Of a DNA stretch of 64,000 bases, positions 51,701 to 60,859 are shown piece by piece (position 1 is the first letter of the stretch; each line of letters starts with the position of its first letter). Source of the stretch: Halorubrum yunnanense (GTDB lineage Archaea > Halobacteriota > Halobacteria > Halobacteriales > Haloferacaceae). The notes beneath the pieces were generated by a model, which had not been told where the DNA came from, did no database searches, and saw only the letters and a program-made list of their open reading frames with translations. The stretch spans positions 1 through 64,000 of the forward strand of contig NZ_JAODIX010000007.1 of assembly GCF_026586675.1 (NCBI RefSeq). The letters run 5' to 3'. The position numbers and the translations under genes are program-made.

Positions 51701-52360
51701 ATGGAGTACGCGCTCGTCGGCGCTCCGGGCTCGGGGGCGACCCTGCGGCTCGACTACCGGGCGTTCGCCTACGCCGGCAAGTTCGTCGTCGGCGCGCCCG
51801 GGAAGGCGGTGTTGCGGACGCCGGACGGCTCGCCGGCGGTCCCGGGGTGGGAGCCGGACGAGCCCCTCCCGCCGACCGTCGACGCGAGCGAGTTCGACGA
51901 CGACGTGGTGGCCGCCGTCTCCTTCTCGCCGGACCGGACCGACCCGGCCTGCTGTCGGCTCCGATACGTCACCGTACACGTCGCGCGCCGGGGCGAGGGG
52001 CTCGGCCCGCGCCTGATCGATCGGGCCGTCTCGCGGCTCGCGGCCGACGGCTACGACCGGGTTCGGATCGCCGTGAACAACCCGTTCGCCTACGCGGCGC
52101 TTTATAAATGCGGCTTCGCGTACACCGGCGAGCGGACCGGGATCGCGGAGCTGGAGCTTGAGCGTCCGGCGAGCGAACCGGCCCCTGAGAGCGATGTCGA
52201 CGGAGAGGGTGACGTCGACGGCCACGAGCGTGACGTCGACGGCGAGGACGACCGGTACCGCGCCGGGCTCCGGGCGTTCCGCGAAGACGACCGCGAGCTC
52301 GACCCCCGCGAGCGGGCATTTATCAGCGAACGGCTCGAAGAGGAACGGGAGTCCGGCTGA
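51701..52360 (+). CDS. GNAT-family N-acetyltransferase
   Basis: 219 aa. The acetyl-CoA site is VTVHVARRGEGLGPRLIDRA (R/Q-x-x-G-x-G/A as RRGEGLG), followed by VRIAVNNPFAYAALYKCGFAYTGE, the usual motif B region. The N-terminal 85 residues form the substrate side; the C-terminal 60 are a highly charged Asp/Glu/Arg tail with direct DVDGE-type repeats. Substrate unknown. The downstream gene is convergent. Confidence 0.82.
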   Translation: MEYALVGAPGSGATLRLDYRAFAYAGKFVVGAPGKAVLRTPDGSPAVPGWEPDEPLPPTVDASEFDDDVVAAVSFSPDRTDPACCRLRYVTVHVARRGEGLGPRLIDRAVSRLAADGYDRVRIAVNNPFAYAALYKCGFAYTGERTGIAELELERPASEPAPESDVDGEGDVDGHERDVDGEDDRYRAGLRAFREDDRELDPRERAFISERLEEERESG

Positions 52361-52401
52361 CGGTGGTCGTCATCGCGGTCGGTCGCCCCCGACTCCGGGG
52401 C

Positions 52402-53489
52402 TCAGATCGCGTCGTAGTCCTCCCGGAACGTCTCCAGCGTCGCCGCGAGCACGCCGATGACGATGGGCCCGACGAACAGTCCAGTGAACCCGACCGAGTG
52501 AACTGCTTCGGGGTCAAGCCCCGAGGCACTCGCCTTGCTTATCTGTAGATCCCGCCGAAGACGCCGAGGAGGATCACCGCGGGGTTCAGGTGCGCCTGCT
52601 GGTCGATGACCAGCGGCCGGGCGTAGTTGTCCACCATCGCGATGACGAACACGCCGTACAGCGCGAGCAACGCCCCGGCCGTGGCCTGGTCGACGACGAC
52701 GAGGTACGCCGCGGCCGGCCCCCAGACGAAGAACGCCCCGATCAGCGGGAGCAGCGCGAGCACGGCCATGACGAACGTCCAGAAGACGACGTTCGGGATC
52801 CCGGCCGCCCAGAGGCCGACGCCGGCGATCAGCGCCTGCAGCAGCGCCACGATGATGTGGCCGATCACCACCCCTCGGGTCATCGCGTCGACGCGGTCGA
52901 CGAGGTCTGCGGTGACCGCCGAGGGGAGCGGGCTCGTCTCCCGGAGCCACCCCACGAACGCCGGCCCGTCGAGCAAGGCGTAGTAGACCAAAAAGAGGGC
53001 GAGCGAGAGCCCCACCGACGCGCGGATCGCGGTGCCGACGACCCCGCTCACTCCCCCGAACAGCGTGTTGACGAGGGTCTGTCCGGCCGTCGCCAGCACG
53101 TCGCCGACCTCGACGCGCTGTCCGGTGAGCGCCGCGATCTCCGCCTCTATCGCCGCGACGTCGATATCGGTGTTCCCCCGCGCGATCGCCGTGAGGTCCC
53201 GGACGAACACCCACGAGATGTACGCGAGCGGGAGGATGATGGCGACGATGGAGGCGACGATGAGCGAGACGCCGGAGAGCATCCGCCCGAGCCGACGCGA
53301 CATCGACTCTCGCACGCGGCCAGACAACGCCGCTCGGATCCCCCGCGAGAGTCGCACGTGGAGGGGGTAGAGGACGTACGCGAAGATCGCCGACGCGATG
53401 ACGTACTCGACGAACGGCAGGATGACGAACAGCGTTAGCAGCGCGACCGTGCCGATGAGGAGCAGGAGGAACGATTGGCCGCGATTCAT
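52402..53489 (-). pseudogene. AI-2E family transporter (PerM/YdiK-like), interrupted by a 50-nt palindromic insertion
   Basis: From ATG 53489 the frame encodes about 316 residues with the eight-helix layout of the AI-2E/UPF0118 family, ending ...VILLGVFGGIYR and a stop. The expected continuation, GFTGLFVGPIVIGVLAATLE to the end at 52402, is in another frame. Between the two lies a 50-nt block (52495-52544) with a stem-loop. Without it the frames join as in intact family members. The truncated protein lacks the last transmembrane segment and tail. Confidence 0.75.
52495..52544 (-). mobile_element. Short palindromic insertion (PATE/IS200-IS605 end-like)
   Basis: The 50-nt insert contains GCTTCGGGG-TCAA(G)-CCCCGAGGC, a 9-bp stem with one G-T wobble and a loop of about 5 nt. 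It brings an in-frame TAA directly after the GGIY codons of the host gene. Its length is congruent with 2 modulo 3, as the frame difference requires. The form resembles palindrome-associated elements moved by IS200/IS605 transposases in haloarchaea; assignment is by structure only. Confidence 0.55.
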
Positions 53490-53587
53490 GTCGGGGGCTC
53501 TCGCCGCCGAGATATAAACCTGCGCGGCTCTCGGGGGTGTGACCCGCTCACCACGCTACGCGCCGGTCCTACTACGCGCCGGTCGCG

Positions 53588-54184
53588 CTACGCGCTCGCC
53601 TCGTCCTCGTCGAGCCCGGGCGCCGCGGACGGGTCGACGTCCTCGGGCTCTTCCGTCTCGCCACCGACGACCGTGTCGCCCTCGTCGGTCTCGACGTACA
53701 CGTCGTCCGCGAAGCCGGCGAGCGCGTTCTCGTACTCCGCGGTCTCCAGCCGCTCCGGGGTCCCGGGCGCCTCAGCGACGCCCTCGGCCGGCCGGAACTC
53801 GCCGAGCGGGTCGTCGATGGTGATCCCGTGTTCGGCGAAGAACGCTTCGTAGCGCCGGTAATGCTCCTCGAGCTCGTCTCCCGGTATCTCCATCATCTCC
53901 GTCCAGCCGCGGTTGAAGAAGTCGAAGTTGGCCTGCACGTGGGTGATCTCGCGGGCCTCGGCCTCCGTGAATCCCGCTTCGAGGGCGGCGACGTACGCGT
54001 CCATCGTCGCGTCGAAGAAGTCGTCGAGGTGCTCGCGGCGCTCCTCGCGGCGCTCCTCGTCGGCCTTGTTGAGGAAGATGCTCGTGTGGAGGTCTACCAG
54101 CTTGTCGTTCGCGACGTCGCCGACGACCGGCGTGGTCAACGCCTTCTTGGCGGCCCAGTGGCGGATGTTCTGCCGGATCTTCAT
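53588..54184 (-). CDS. DUF6149-like haloarchaeal protein
   Basis: 198 aa, acidic, helical. MKIRQNIRHWAAKKALTTPV, then a Glu/Arg-rich helix EERREERREHLDDFFDATMD and QANFDFFNRGWTEMMEIP. I recall this arrangement as DUF6149, function unknown. The C-terminal 60 residues are disordered and acidic. Beyond the stop codon there are imperfect copies of CTACGCGCCGGTC (53555-53590). Confidence 0.6.
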   Translation of the reverse strand: MKIRQNIRHWAAKKALTTPVVGDVANDKLVDLHTSIFLNKADEERREERREHLDDFFDATMDAYVAALEAGFTEAEAREITHVQANFDFFNRGWTEMMEIPGDELEEHYRRYEAFFAEHGITIDDPLGEFRPAEGVAEAPGTPERLETAEYENALAGFADDVYVETDEGDTVVGGETEEPEDVDPSAAPGLDEDEASA

Positions 54185-54304
54185 GGTTTTTGTTGGGACG
54201 GGACGACCTTGAATCTGTGGCGTTCGACCGGTCTCTGCGTGGGAGTATCACGATCTTCAACGCGGATGACAACCCACATTAACCCCGAATCCGAACGCTC
54301 GGAT

Positions 54305-55543
54305 ATGAGCGATTCGTACGTGATCGTCGGGGACGGTATCGCGGGCGCGTCCGCGGCCGAGACGCTGCGCGAGCAAGCGCCTGACGCCGAGATCACGGTT
54401 CTCACCGACGAGGGGGAGTCCCTCTACAACCGGATCTTGATCAAGGAGTACGCGAAGGGGAAGCTCCCCGAGGCGCCGATCTCGATCCACCAAGAGGAGT
54501 GGTACGACGACCACGACGTTGACCTCCGCCTCAACACGGTCGTCGTCGACATCGACGTCGAGAGCGACGCGATTCACACCCACGAGGGCGAGACGTTCGA
54601 GTACGACGCCCTCCTGCTCGCGATCGGCGGCACCCCCCAGCAGCTCCCGGTCGACAACGCTGACGCCGACGGGATCCACCACTTCTGGACGTTCCAGGAC
54701 GCCCGCCGGATCAAAGAGAGCGTCGAGGGCGCCGAGGAGGCCGTCATCGTCGGCGCCGGACTCCTCGGCATCGACTTCGCGGCCATCTGCGGCGCGCAGG
54801 ACGTCGAGGCGAAGTACCTGATGCGCGGCGACAACTGGTGGCGCTACGCCCTCTCGGAGGAGGGCGCGGAGATCATGCACGACGCGATGCGCGAGCGCGG
54901 CGTCGAGCCCGTCTTCGGCTCCGGCGTCGACCACTTCGAGGTCGACGACGACGGCCACGTCGAGGCCGCGGTCGACCCGAACGGCGAGCGTTACGAGTGC
55001 GACTTCGCCGGCGTCGCCATCGGTCTGAACTTCAACACCGAACTCGTCGAGAACACGCCGCTGGAGGTCGAGGACGGCCTCGTCGTCGACGAGTTCATGC
55101 GCACCAACGTCGACAACGTGTTCGCGGCCGGCGACATCACCACCTTCAAGGACCTGGTCCTCGGCGACCGGGCGAAGAACGGCTCGTGGGGCTCGGCGAA
55201 AGAGCAGGGGACGATTGCCGCCCGCAACATGCTCGAGTACGGCAGCGAATCGTTCGAGTGGGTCTCCTCGTACTCGATCACGCACTTCGACTTCCCGTTC
55301 CTCTCCTTCGGCCACCCGACGCTCGGCGACGACTCGGTCGAGGCGACCACCGCCGAGGGCGAGTGGCGCCGCGTCGCGCTCAAAGACGGCAAGGTCGTGG
55401 GCGGCGTCCTCATCGGCGACCTCGCGCCGCAGTCCGCGTTCAAACAGCTCATGCGCGAGGGCCGCGACGTGAGCGACCAGGCGGACGTCCTCATGCGACC
55501 GGGCTTCTCGGTCGAGGACCTGGCGCCGACGACCGAGCAGTAG
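54305..55543 (+). CDS. FAD-dependent NAD(P)H oxidoreductase (NirB N-domain/rubredoxin reductase-like)
   Basis: 412 aa. VIVGDGIAGASAAETLREQ is the FAD-binding start, LYNRILIKEYAKGKLP a typical substrate/FAD contact, VIVGAGLLGIDFAAICG the NAD(P) motif, and VDNVFAAGDITTFKD the second FAD motif. No redox-active disulfide. Similar proteins reduce rubredoxin, ferredoxin or form the FAD domain of assimilatory nitrite reductase; the partner is not encoded nearby. Start ATG 54305 gives the shortest clean N-terminus. Confidence 0.8.
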   Translation: MSDSYVIVGDGIAGASAAETLREQAPDAEITVLTDEGESLYNRILIKEYAKGKLPEAPISIHQEEWYDDHDVDLRLNTVVVDIDVESDAIHTHEGETFEYDALLLAIGGTPQQLPVDNADADGIHHFWTFQDARRIKESVEGAEEAVIVGAGLLGIDFAAICGAQDVEAKYLMRGDNWWRYALSEEGAEIMHDAMRERGVEPVFGSGVDHFEVDDDGHVEAAVDPNGERYECDFAGVAIGLNFNTELVENTPLEVEDGLVVDEFMRTNVDNVFAAGDITTFKDLVLGDRAKNGSWGSAKEQGTIAARNMLEYGSESFEWVSSYSITHFDFPFLSFGHPTLGDDSVEATTAEGEWRRVALKDGKVVGGVLIGDLAPQSAFKQLMREGRDVSDQADVLMRPGFSVEDLAPTTEQ

Positions 55544-55672
55544 ATCGGGTCCCGTCCCCGGCCCGACCCTCCGGGTTCGCCTCGCGATCCTCCCCGTCGC
55601 TCGCTCCGTTCTCACGGACGTGAAAAACGGGCCAGTAGCTTTTCACGTCGAGCCTTCGTACCTTCTACAGCG

Positions 55673-57862
55673 ATGTCACGCGAATCGCCCGTCGACCCGC
55701 CGTCGGCGGCGGAAGGCGATTTCTTCGCCTCGTTCGTCGAGGAGTGTTCGGACCCGGTCCTCTCCGTCGACGGCGACGGCGTCGTCGTCTACGCGAACCC
55801 GGCGGTCGAGTCGGCGCTCGGCTACGATCCCCCCGCTCTTCGCGGACGGCGCCTCGCGGAGCTGATCCCCGAGGACCCCGACGACGAGCGGGTCCGCTCG
55901 CTCCGTCGGCGACTGTCGAGCGACGCGGACCCGAGCGAGGCCGGTAGCTTCGCCTGTCCCCTGCGACGCGCCGACGGGAGTACGGTGGCCTTCTCCGTGC
56001 GGTTCCACGAGCACCAGTCGTCGGGCGAGCCCGTCTACACCGGCGTGTTCCGAGACGGCGTCGAGGAGGCGACCGCACGCGACCTGCGGACCTTTCGTAA
56101 CCTCATCGAGCACTCCGGTCACGCCGTCTACGTCACCGACCCCAGCGGGACGATCGAGTACGTCAACCCGGCGTTCACCGACAACACGGGGTACGAGCCC
56201 GGCGACGCGATCGGTGAGACGCCGGCGATACTCAGCTCGGGGGAGGTGTCCGACGAGTACTTCGCCGCGCTGTGGGAGACGATCGAGTCCGGCGAGGTGT
56301 GGCAAGAGGACATCGTCGACCGGCGGCGCGACGGCGAGCCGAACCACGTCCACCAGACGATCGCGCCGGTGTTCGACGAGGACGGCGGCGTCTCCCGGTT
56401 CGTCGCGATCCAGACCGACGTCACGGAGAACCAGGAGGCGGCGGGGCGCCTGAAGCAGTACCGCGAGATTGTGGAGGCGATCGACGACCCGATCCTCCTC
56501 CAGAACCTCGACGGCGAGTTCGAGCTGCTTAACGAGGCGGTGAGCGAGTTCGCCGGCGTCCCTCGGGAGGAGCTGTACGGGACCGACGAGTTCGCGTTCA
56601 TGGACCCCGAGACGGCGGCCGAGATCGCCGACCGCCGGCGGGAGGTGATCGAGACCGAGGAGCCGGTCGCGTACGAGACCTCGCCGACGCTCGAGCGCAG
56701 CGGCCGCGAGGCGGCGTTCAGCACGCGGCGGTACCCCCACTACGACCCGGACGGCGAGCTGGCGGGCACGTTCGCGGTCTGCCGCGACGTCACCGAGATA
56801 AAGCGCCGGGAGGCGGAACTCGAGCGCTACGAGCGCGCCGTCAACGGGGCGACCGACCTCATCGCCGCGGTCGACCGCGAGGGGGGCTTCCTGTTTGCGA
56901 ACCCCCAATACCGGGCGTACCACGGGATCGAGGCGGACGACGTGCGCGACCTCTCGATTTCGGACGTCGTCGGCGACGATCGATTCTCTGACGTGAAACG
57001 GCACGTGGACCGCGCGCTGCAGGGGGAGGCCGTGGAGTACCGAACGAAACGGACGCATCCGGACCGGGGGATGCGGACGTTCGACGTCCGGTACTACCCG
57101 CTCGAGGACCCCGACGGAGACGAGATAGCCGGCGTGGTCGGCGTCCTCCGGGACGTGACCGACAGCGAGAACCGGGCCCGCCAGCTCAGCGTCGTGGACA
57201 GGGTGCTCCAGCACAACCTCCGGAACGCGCTGACGGTGATCCGCGGGCGGGCGCGAGAGGTCGCCGAGGCGACTTCCGACGGCGACGGCACCGATCAGGA
57301 CTCCGACGCCGACGCCGCCGAGGCGGCCTCGTACATCGTCTCGCGGGCGGACGACCTCTTGACGACGAGCGAGAAGGCCCACCATATCACCGAGATCCTG
57401 AGCGACGTCCCCGAAGTGGAGCCGATGGACGTGGGCCGTGCCGTCGACGAGCTGGTCGAGTCGCTCGCCGCCGACTACCCGCACGCGGACATCTCGGTGT
57501 CGACGCCGGCAAACGGGGAGGCCGTCGCCTCGGCGACCGCGTGGCTTGACCGCGCGCTGAGCGAGTTGGTCCGGAACGCGATCGTCCACCACGACGGAGC
57601 GCAGCCGACCGTCGACGTCGCCGTCGAGGGGGCCGCGGACGAGATCGAGGTGCGGATCGCCGACGACGGGCCCGGGCTGAACGACATGGACCGCGACGTG
57701 CTCGAGACGGGCCGCGCCGTGGACGCGCTGTACCACGGGAGCGGGCTCGGCCTGTGGCTCGTCTACTGGGTCCTCCAGCAGTCGGGCGGGTCCGCGGCGG
57801 TCGAGGACGCAGACCCCCGCGGCACCGTCGTGACGGTGACGCTGGCGCGCGCGACGGAGTAG
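55673..57862 (+). CDS. Four-PAS sensor histidine kinase, soluble
   Basis: 729 aa without membrane segments. PAS domains begin near 14 (ECSDPVLSVDGDGVVVYANP), 143 (RNLIEHSGHAVYVTDPSG), 263 (REIVEAIDDPILLQNLDGEF) and 384 (ERAVNGATDLIAAVDREGG). The H-box is LQHNLRNALTVIRG with His514, the haloarchaeal HNLRN form. The ATPase domain shows ELVRNAIVHHD (N box), RIADDGPGL and GSGLGLWLVYWVLQQSGG. It autophosphorylates in response to a cytoplasmic, redox or light signal; no response regulator is adjacent. Confidence 0.9.
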   Translation: MSRESPVDPPSAAEGDFFASFVEECSDPVLSVDGDGVVVYANPAVESALGYDPPALRGRRLAELIPEDPDDERVRSLRRRLSSDADPSEAGSFACPLRRADGSTVAFSVRFHEHQSSGEPVYTGVFRDGVEEATARDLRTFRNLIEHSGHAVYVTDPSGTIEYVNPAFTDNTGYEPGDAIGETPAILSSGEVSDEYFAALWETIESGEVWQEDIVDRRRDGEPNHVHQTIAPVFDEDGGVSRFVAIQTDVTENQEAAGRLKQYREIVEAIDDPILLQNLDGEFELLNEAVSEFAGVPREELYGTDEFAFMDPETAAEIADRRREVIETEEPVAYETSPTLERSGREAAFSTRRYPHYDPDGELAGTFAVCRDVTEIKRREAELERYERAVNGATDLIAAVDREGGFLFANPQYRAYHGIEADDVRDLSISDVVGDDRFSDVKRHVDRALQGEAVEYRTKRTHPDRGMRTFDVRYYPLEDPDGDEIAGVVGVLRDVTDSENRARQLSVVDRVLQHNLRNALTVIRGRAREVAEATSDGDGTDQDSDADAAEAASYIVSRADDLLTTSEKAHHITEILSDVPEVEPMDVGRAVDELVESLAADYPHADISVSTPANGEAVASATAWLDRALSELVRNAIVHHDGAQPTVDVAVEGAADEIEVRIADDGPGLNDMDRDVLETGRAVDALYHGSGLGLWLVYWVLQQSGGSAAVEDADPRGTVVTVTLARATE

Positions 57863-57932
57863 CGGCGCTCCAAGTCGGCGGCCTCGGCGCCGTCTCGCGC
57901 GCTCGGAACCGGCGCAACATTTATCATTAATT

Positions 57933-57950
57933 ATAATGTATGTTAGCGTA
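57933..57950 (+). promoter_or_regulatory. Candidate operator shared with the oxidase promoter
   Basis: ATAATGTATGTTAGCGTA, ending in the first base of the ATG at 57950 and lying after a TTTATCAT box (57920-57927). It matches ATAATGTGCGTTAGCCGTA at 45605-45623 at nearly all positions. Confidence 0.4.
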
Positions 57951-58165
57951 TGTCACTCCGTGAAACGGGACGACGGCTTCGGCTCCGCCGCACCGGCTGG
58001 GTCCCCCCGGACGCGCGGGTCCGTCACTACGACGAGCTCGGCGAGGAGACCCAGATCCTCGTCAGGGAGCTCGCCGGCCGGCCGCAGACGGCGCCGGACA
58101 CCGGCGACCTCGACGACGGCGACTTCGTGAAGTTCGTCGACTACTACCAGGTCCGCACGCGCTGA
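57950..58165 (+). CDS. Small basic-N-terminus protein, function unknown
   Basis: 71 aa. A basic start (SLRETGRRLRLRRTGWVPPD) is followed by acidic VRHYDELGEETQILVRELAG and DDGDFVKFVDYYQVR. It resembles short conserved haloarchaeal proteins, but I do not recognise a family. A TATA-like box 23-30 nt upstream and the operator-like word support expression from ATG 57950. Confidence 0.6.
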   Translation: MSLRETGRRLRLRRTGWVPPDARVRHYDELGEETQILVRELAGRPQTAPDTGDLDDGDFVKFVDYYQVRTR

Positions 58166-58255
58166 GAGGGCCCTCTCCCGGCGTCCGGCTCGCACTCCGC
58201 CAGGGCCCTCTCCCGGAAGCGAAGTTGTTTTCGCCCGCCGCGAGAAGGCGTACTC

Positions 58256-58675
58256 ATGGACAGTGGCGGATCTACGGACATGACGCTCGCGTTCGAGCTG
58301 GAGGCGCTGAAGGCGCTCGCAGACCCCAACGACGTGTTCAACAACGCGCGGCAGTGGACCGAGTACGTCGGCGTCGTCAGCGAGAAGCCGACCTACGTCG
58401 TCACCAACTTCACCCGCAAACACCGCGTGCGCCAGGACTTCTTCTCGGGCCCGCGCGGCGTCGAGGAGAGCCTGGAGAACATCGCCGGTCAGTTCGATAC
58501 GGACAGGCACGTCTTCGTCGGCGTCGACGACGACGACGAGGCGGTCGCCGAGGGCACCGGCTGGGAGTTCCTCCACGTCGAGGACGCGGCCGAGGCCGCC
58601 GGCTGGATCCTCGCGACGGCCGACCCCGACGAGGGGGAGCCGTCCGAGGAGTCGTCGCGGGACGACTGGCCCTGA
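58256..58675 (+). CDS. DUF7124-like haloarchaeal protein
   Basis: 139 aa, acidic. MTLAFELEALKALADPNDVF, VGVVSEKPTYVVTNFTRKHR and QDFFSGPRGVEESLENIAGQ form a conserved-looking core that I recall as DUF7124. No catalytic motif. ATG 58256 is used; a Met eight codons later is an alternative start. It is followed after 79 nt by the MogA-like gene in the same direction. Confidence 0.6.
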   Translation: MDSGGSTDMTLAFELEALKALADPNDVFNNARQWTEYVGVVSEKPTYVVTNFTRKHRVRQDFFSGPRGVEESLENIAGQFDTDRHVFVGVDDDDEAVAEGTGWEFLHVEDAAEAAGWILATADPDEGEPSEESSRDDWP

Positions 58676-58754
58676 GCCGGCCTCGACCGAGCGCGAGTCG
58701 ATCGACCGCCGCGACGGGGCGGTGTTTTTCACCGTCGGCGGGAAACGTGGCGCC

Positions 58755-59465
58755 ATGAGCGACGCGCACGACCGCGACGAGGGGAGCCATCACGACGACG
58801 GGAGCGACCACGAAGGAGACGCCGGAGGCCACGACGACGACGGAAACGGCGATCGCCCCGACGACGACCACAGCCACCACCACCACGACGCCGACTCGGT
58901 GGAAGTCGCGATCGTCACGGTCTCGTCCTCGCGGTCGCTCGACGAGGACCCCTCCGGTGACCGCGTCGCCGCCGCGTTCGAGGACGCCGGCCACGAGGTC
59001 GCCGTCCGCGAGCTGGTCCCCGACGAGTACGACAGCGTCCAAGGGACCGTCGATCGGCTGGCCCGCCGCGAGGACACCGACGTCGTCGTGACCACGGGCG
59101 GGACGGGCGTGACGCCCGACGACGTGACGCCGGAAGCGGTCGACGGCCTCTTCGCGAAAGAGCTCCCCGGGTTCGGGGAGCTGTTCCGCCGGCTCTCGCA
59201 AGAGGCGATCGGGACGCGGACGATCGGGTCGCGAGCGATCGCCGGGATCGCCTCCGCCACGCCCGTCTTCTGTCTGCCCGGCTCCGAGAACGCGGTTCGG
59301 CTTGGGGTCGACGAGATCATCCTCCCCGAGGTCGGCCACCTCGTCGGGCTCGCCGGGCGCGGCGTCGACGAGACCGGCGAGGAGGTGAAGGCGGAAGACG
59401 CCGGCGAGGCCGAGTCCGAAGGCGGCGACGAGAGCGGGGAGTCGGGGAACGGAAACGCGGAGTGA
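58755..59465 (+). CDS. MogA/MoaB-family molybdenum cofactor protein with His-rich N-terminus
   Basis: 236 aa. The N-terminal 50 residues are Asp/His-rich (GSHHDDGSDHEGD, then DDDHSHHHHDADS). The MoCF domain follows: VAIVTVSSSRSLDEDPSGD, VVVTTGGTGVTPDDVTPEAV and LPGFGELFRRLSQEAIGTRT. MoaB/MogA proteins adenylylate molybdopterin before metal insertion. The His tract could hold a metal ion or buffer metals. The C-terminus is a Glu/Gly-rich tail. No other Moco genes are in the window. Confidence 0.85.
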   Translation: MSDAHDRDEGSHHDDGSDHEGDAGGHDDDGNGDRPDDDHSHHHHDADSVEVAIVTVSSSRSLDEDPSGDRVAAAFEDAGHEVAVRELVPDEYDSVQGTVDRLARREDTDVVVTTGGTGVTPDDVTPEAVDGLFAKELPGFGELFRRLSQEAIGTRTIGSRAIAGIASATPVFCLPGSENAVRLGVDEIILPEVGHLVGLAGRGVDETGEEVKAEDAGEAESEGGDESGESGNGNAE

Positions 59466-59668
59466 GGGCCACGTAGCTGCGGCCCTCCGGTGTCTGTTTT
59501 AACTCTCTGTTACAACCTCCAGTAGGTGATTCGTGTTGCTCTCGTTGCGGTCAATCCAGATCAAGCAGATACCGCTCTGGACAGGAGTGCTCTGTTGCGA
59601 GAGCCGCGTTCCGTCGTGTCTCCCCCCAGGCCCGAACAATTTAAACGACGGCTGGATTATGTTTCCTT

Positions 59669-60427
59669 ATGCAGGATCATCAAGGTGTCATCGACTTCTG
59701 GAACGACACCGGAGGGTACGGGTTCATCGAATCTCCCGCTTCGGACGAAGACGTCTTTTTCCACGGAGAGGATAGTGTTGATACTGGATTCTCCGAAGGT
59801 GATGCGGTCGAGTTCGATATCAAACCCGCCGATAAAGGCCCTCGCGCCGTGAATCTCCGCAAGGCGGGAGCAGACCGGACGCTTCAGTCACAGTCTCGAT
59901 CACAGTCCCAGCAGTCCAGTACAGGCAGCAGGACCTCTTCCTCCTCGACTGACGGAGCATCTGGCTCCGATCTGTGGGGCACGGTCGATTTCTTCAATGA
60001 CACCGGTGGCTACGGGTTCATCGAGACATCGGGCCACGACGAGGATGTGTTCTTCCACATGGAGGATATTGGTGGCCCATCGTTGACCGAGGGGACTAAC
60101 GTCACGTTTCGAATTGAGGAGTCAGACAAGGGTCCCAGAGCGGTTGACGTCAGACGTGGACACATATCCGCTCCTTCGTCTAATTCCACGACTTCCGGGC
60201 ACTCGAGCGGCTCTTCTCCCGAACAGACGGGAGATACGCAAGTGTATGACTCCGGTGATGACACCGACCAGACCGGCGTGTACGACCCCGACGGTGGGGC
60301 GTCGGCGGACGATGGGAGTCCAACGATGACGGATAGCTCGTCTCCGACGTTCTGTCCGTACTGTGGCACGGACCTATCGGGGTATCCGGATGGCGCCTTT
60401 TGCCCGGACTGCGGCGAAGAGCTTTAA
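59669..60427 (+). CDS. Tandem cold-shock protein with C-terminal zinc ribbon
   Basis: 252 aa. Cold-shock domain 1 (about 5-65) has FWNDTGGYGFIESPASDEDVFFHGED, given here as two motifs, FWNDTGGYGFI and DEDVFFHGED. Domain 2 (about 103-163) has FFNDTGGYGFI and DEDVFFHMED, nearly the sequence of the free CspA at 30958. They are joined by a Ser/Gln-rich linker and followed by an acidic Ser/Thr linker and a CPYCG...CPDCG zinc ribbon (about 229-250). G+C is lower than in neighbours. Likely a nucleic-acid-binding protein with several contacts. Confidence 0.85.
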   Translation: MQDHQGVIDFWNDTGGYGFIESPASDEDVFFHGEDSVDTGFSEGDAVEFDIKPADKGPRAVNLRKAGADRTLQSQSRSQSQQSSTGSRTSSSSTDGASGSDLWGTVDFFNDTGGYGFIETSGHDEDVFFHMEDIGGPSLTEGTNVTFRIEESDKGPRAVDVRRGHISAPSSNSTTSGHSSGSSPEQTGDTQVYDSGDDTDQTGVYDPDGGASADDGSPTMTDSSSPTFCPYCGTDLSGYPDGAFCPDCGEEL

Positions 60428-60436
60428 TTACAGCCG

Positions 60437-60688
60437 CTACCTCGATCTGTTTGACTCTGCTTTGGTGAATAGACGCTGAGTCATAGTTAGAGCGGCTGTC
60501 AGTTCATCGAGGACGGCGGAGATGTGTGCGCCTTCGAGCGCGTCGACGGACGTGTCGTGGAACGCCGCCTGCGTCCCGTTGGCGAGCAGAAGCGTCCCCG
60601 TTTCGTCGGCGGCGTACAACGGGTGAGGAAGCGAATCGATAATCTCTCGCAGCCGTTGGTGTTCTGCTAGAATCTGCTTGGAGGGCAG
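60437..60688 (-). pseudogene. PAS-like remnant
   Basis: An open minus-strand stretch reads LAEHQRLREIIDSLPHPLYA then ADETGTLLLANGTQAAF, the opening of a PAS domain, and continues to a stop at 60437. It has no ATG or GTG: the frame is bounded by a stop directly upstream (60689-60691), and only TTG or CTG codons could start it. No kinase or regulator domain follows. Lower G+C than its surroundings. Probably the residue of a signalling gene. Confidence 0.35.
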
Positions 60689-60859
60689 TCATCATAAGCG
60701 AAGACAGAAACAGCATCTGAATGAATTTTCTCCTCAGAGGCGGACTGGTTCCGTTGTTTCCTCCAGAAACAAGGAGCCTTATTCGCTCAAGAGGCAGTTT
60801 TCAGCGAACAGCCGTTTCAGACACAAAACGTCTGAGAAAGAAGAGTTCAACAGAACAGC
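60689..60859. terminator. A+T-richer intergenic DNA with a hairpin beyond the trp operon
   Basis: TCAGAC (60817-60822) and GTCTGA (60830-60835) form a 6-bp stem with loop ACAAAAC, about 25 nt beyond the trpG stop in the minus direction and followed by T-rich DNA. It can act as the end of the trp transcript. I see no gene in this interval. A second small inverted repeat, TTGTTTC/GAAACAA, lies near 60754-60772. Confidence 0.4.

Noticed and set aside
53555-53590. Short CTACGCGCCGGTC repeats after the DUF6149-like gene
   Set aside because: Two to three imperfect copies of 13 nt in high-G+C DNA; no evidence of function beyond chance or a minor tandem expansion.
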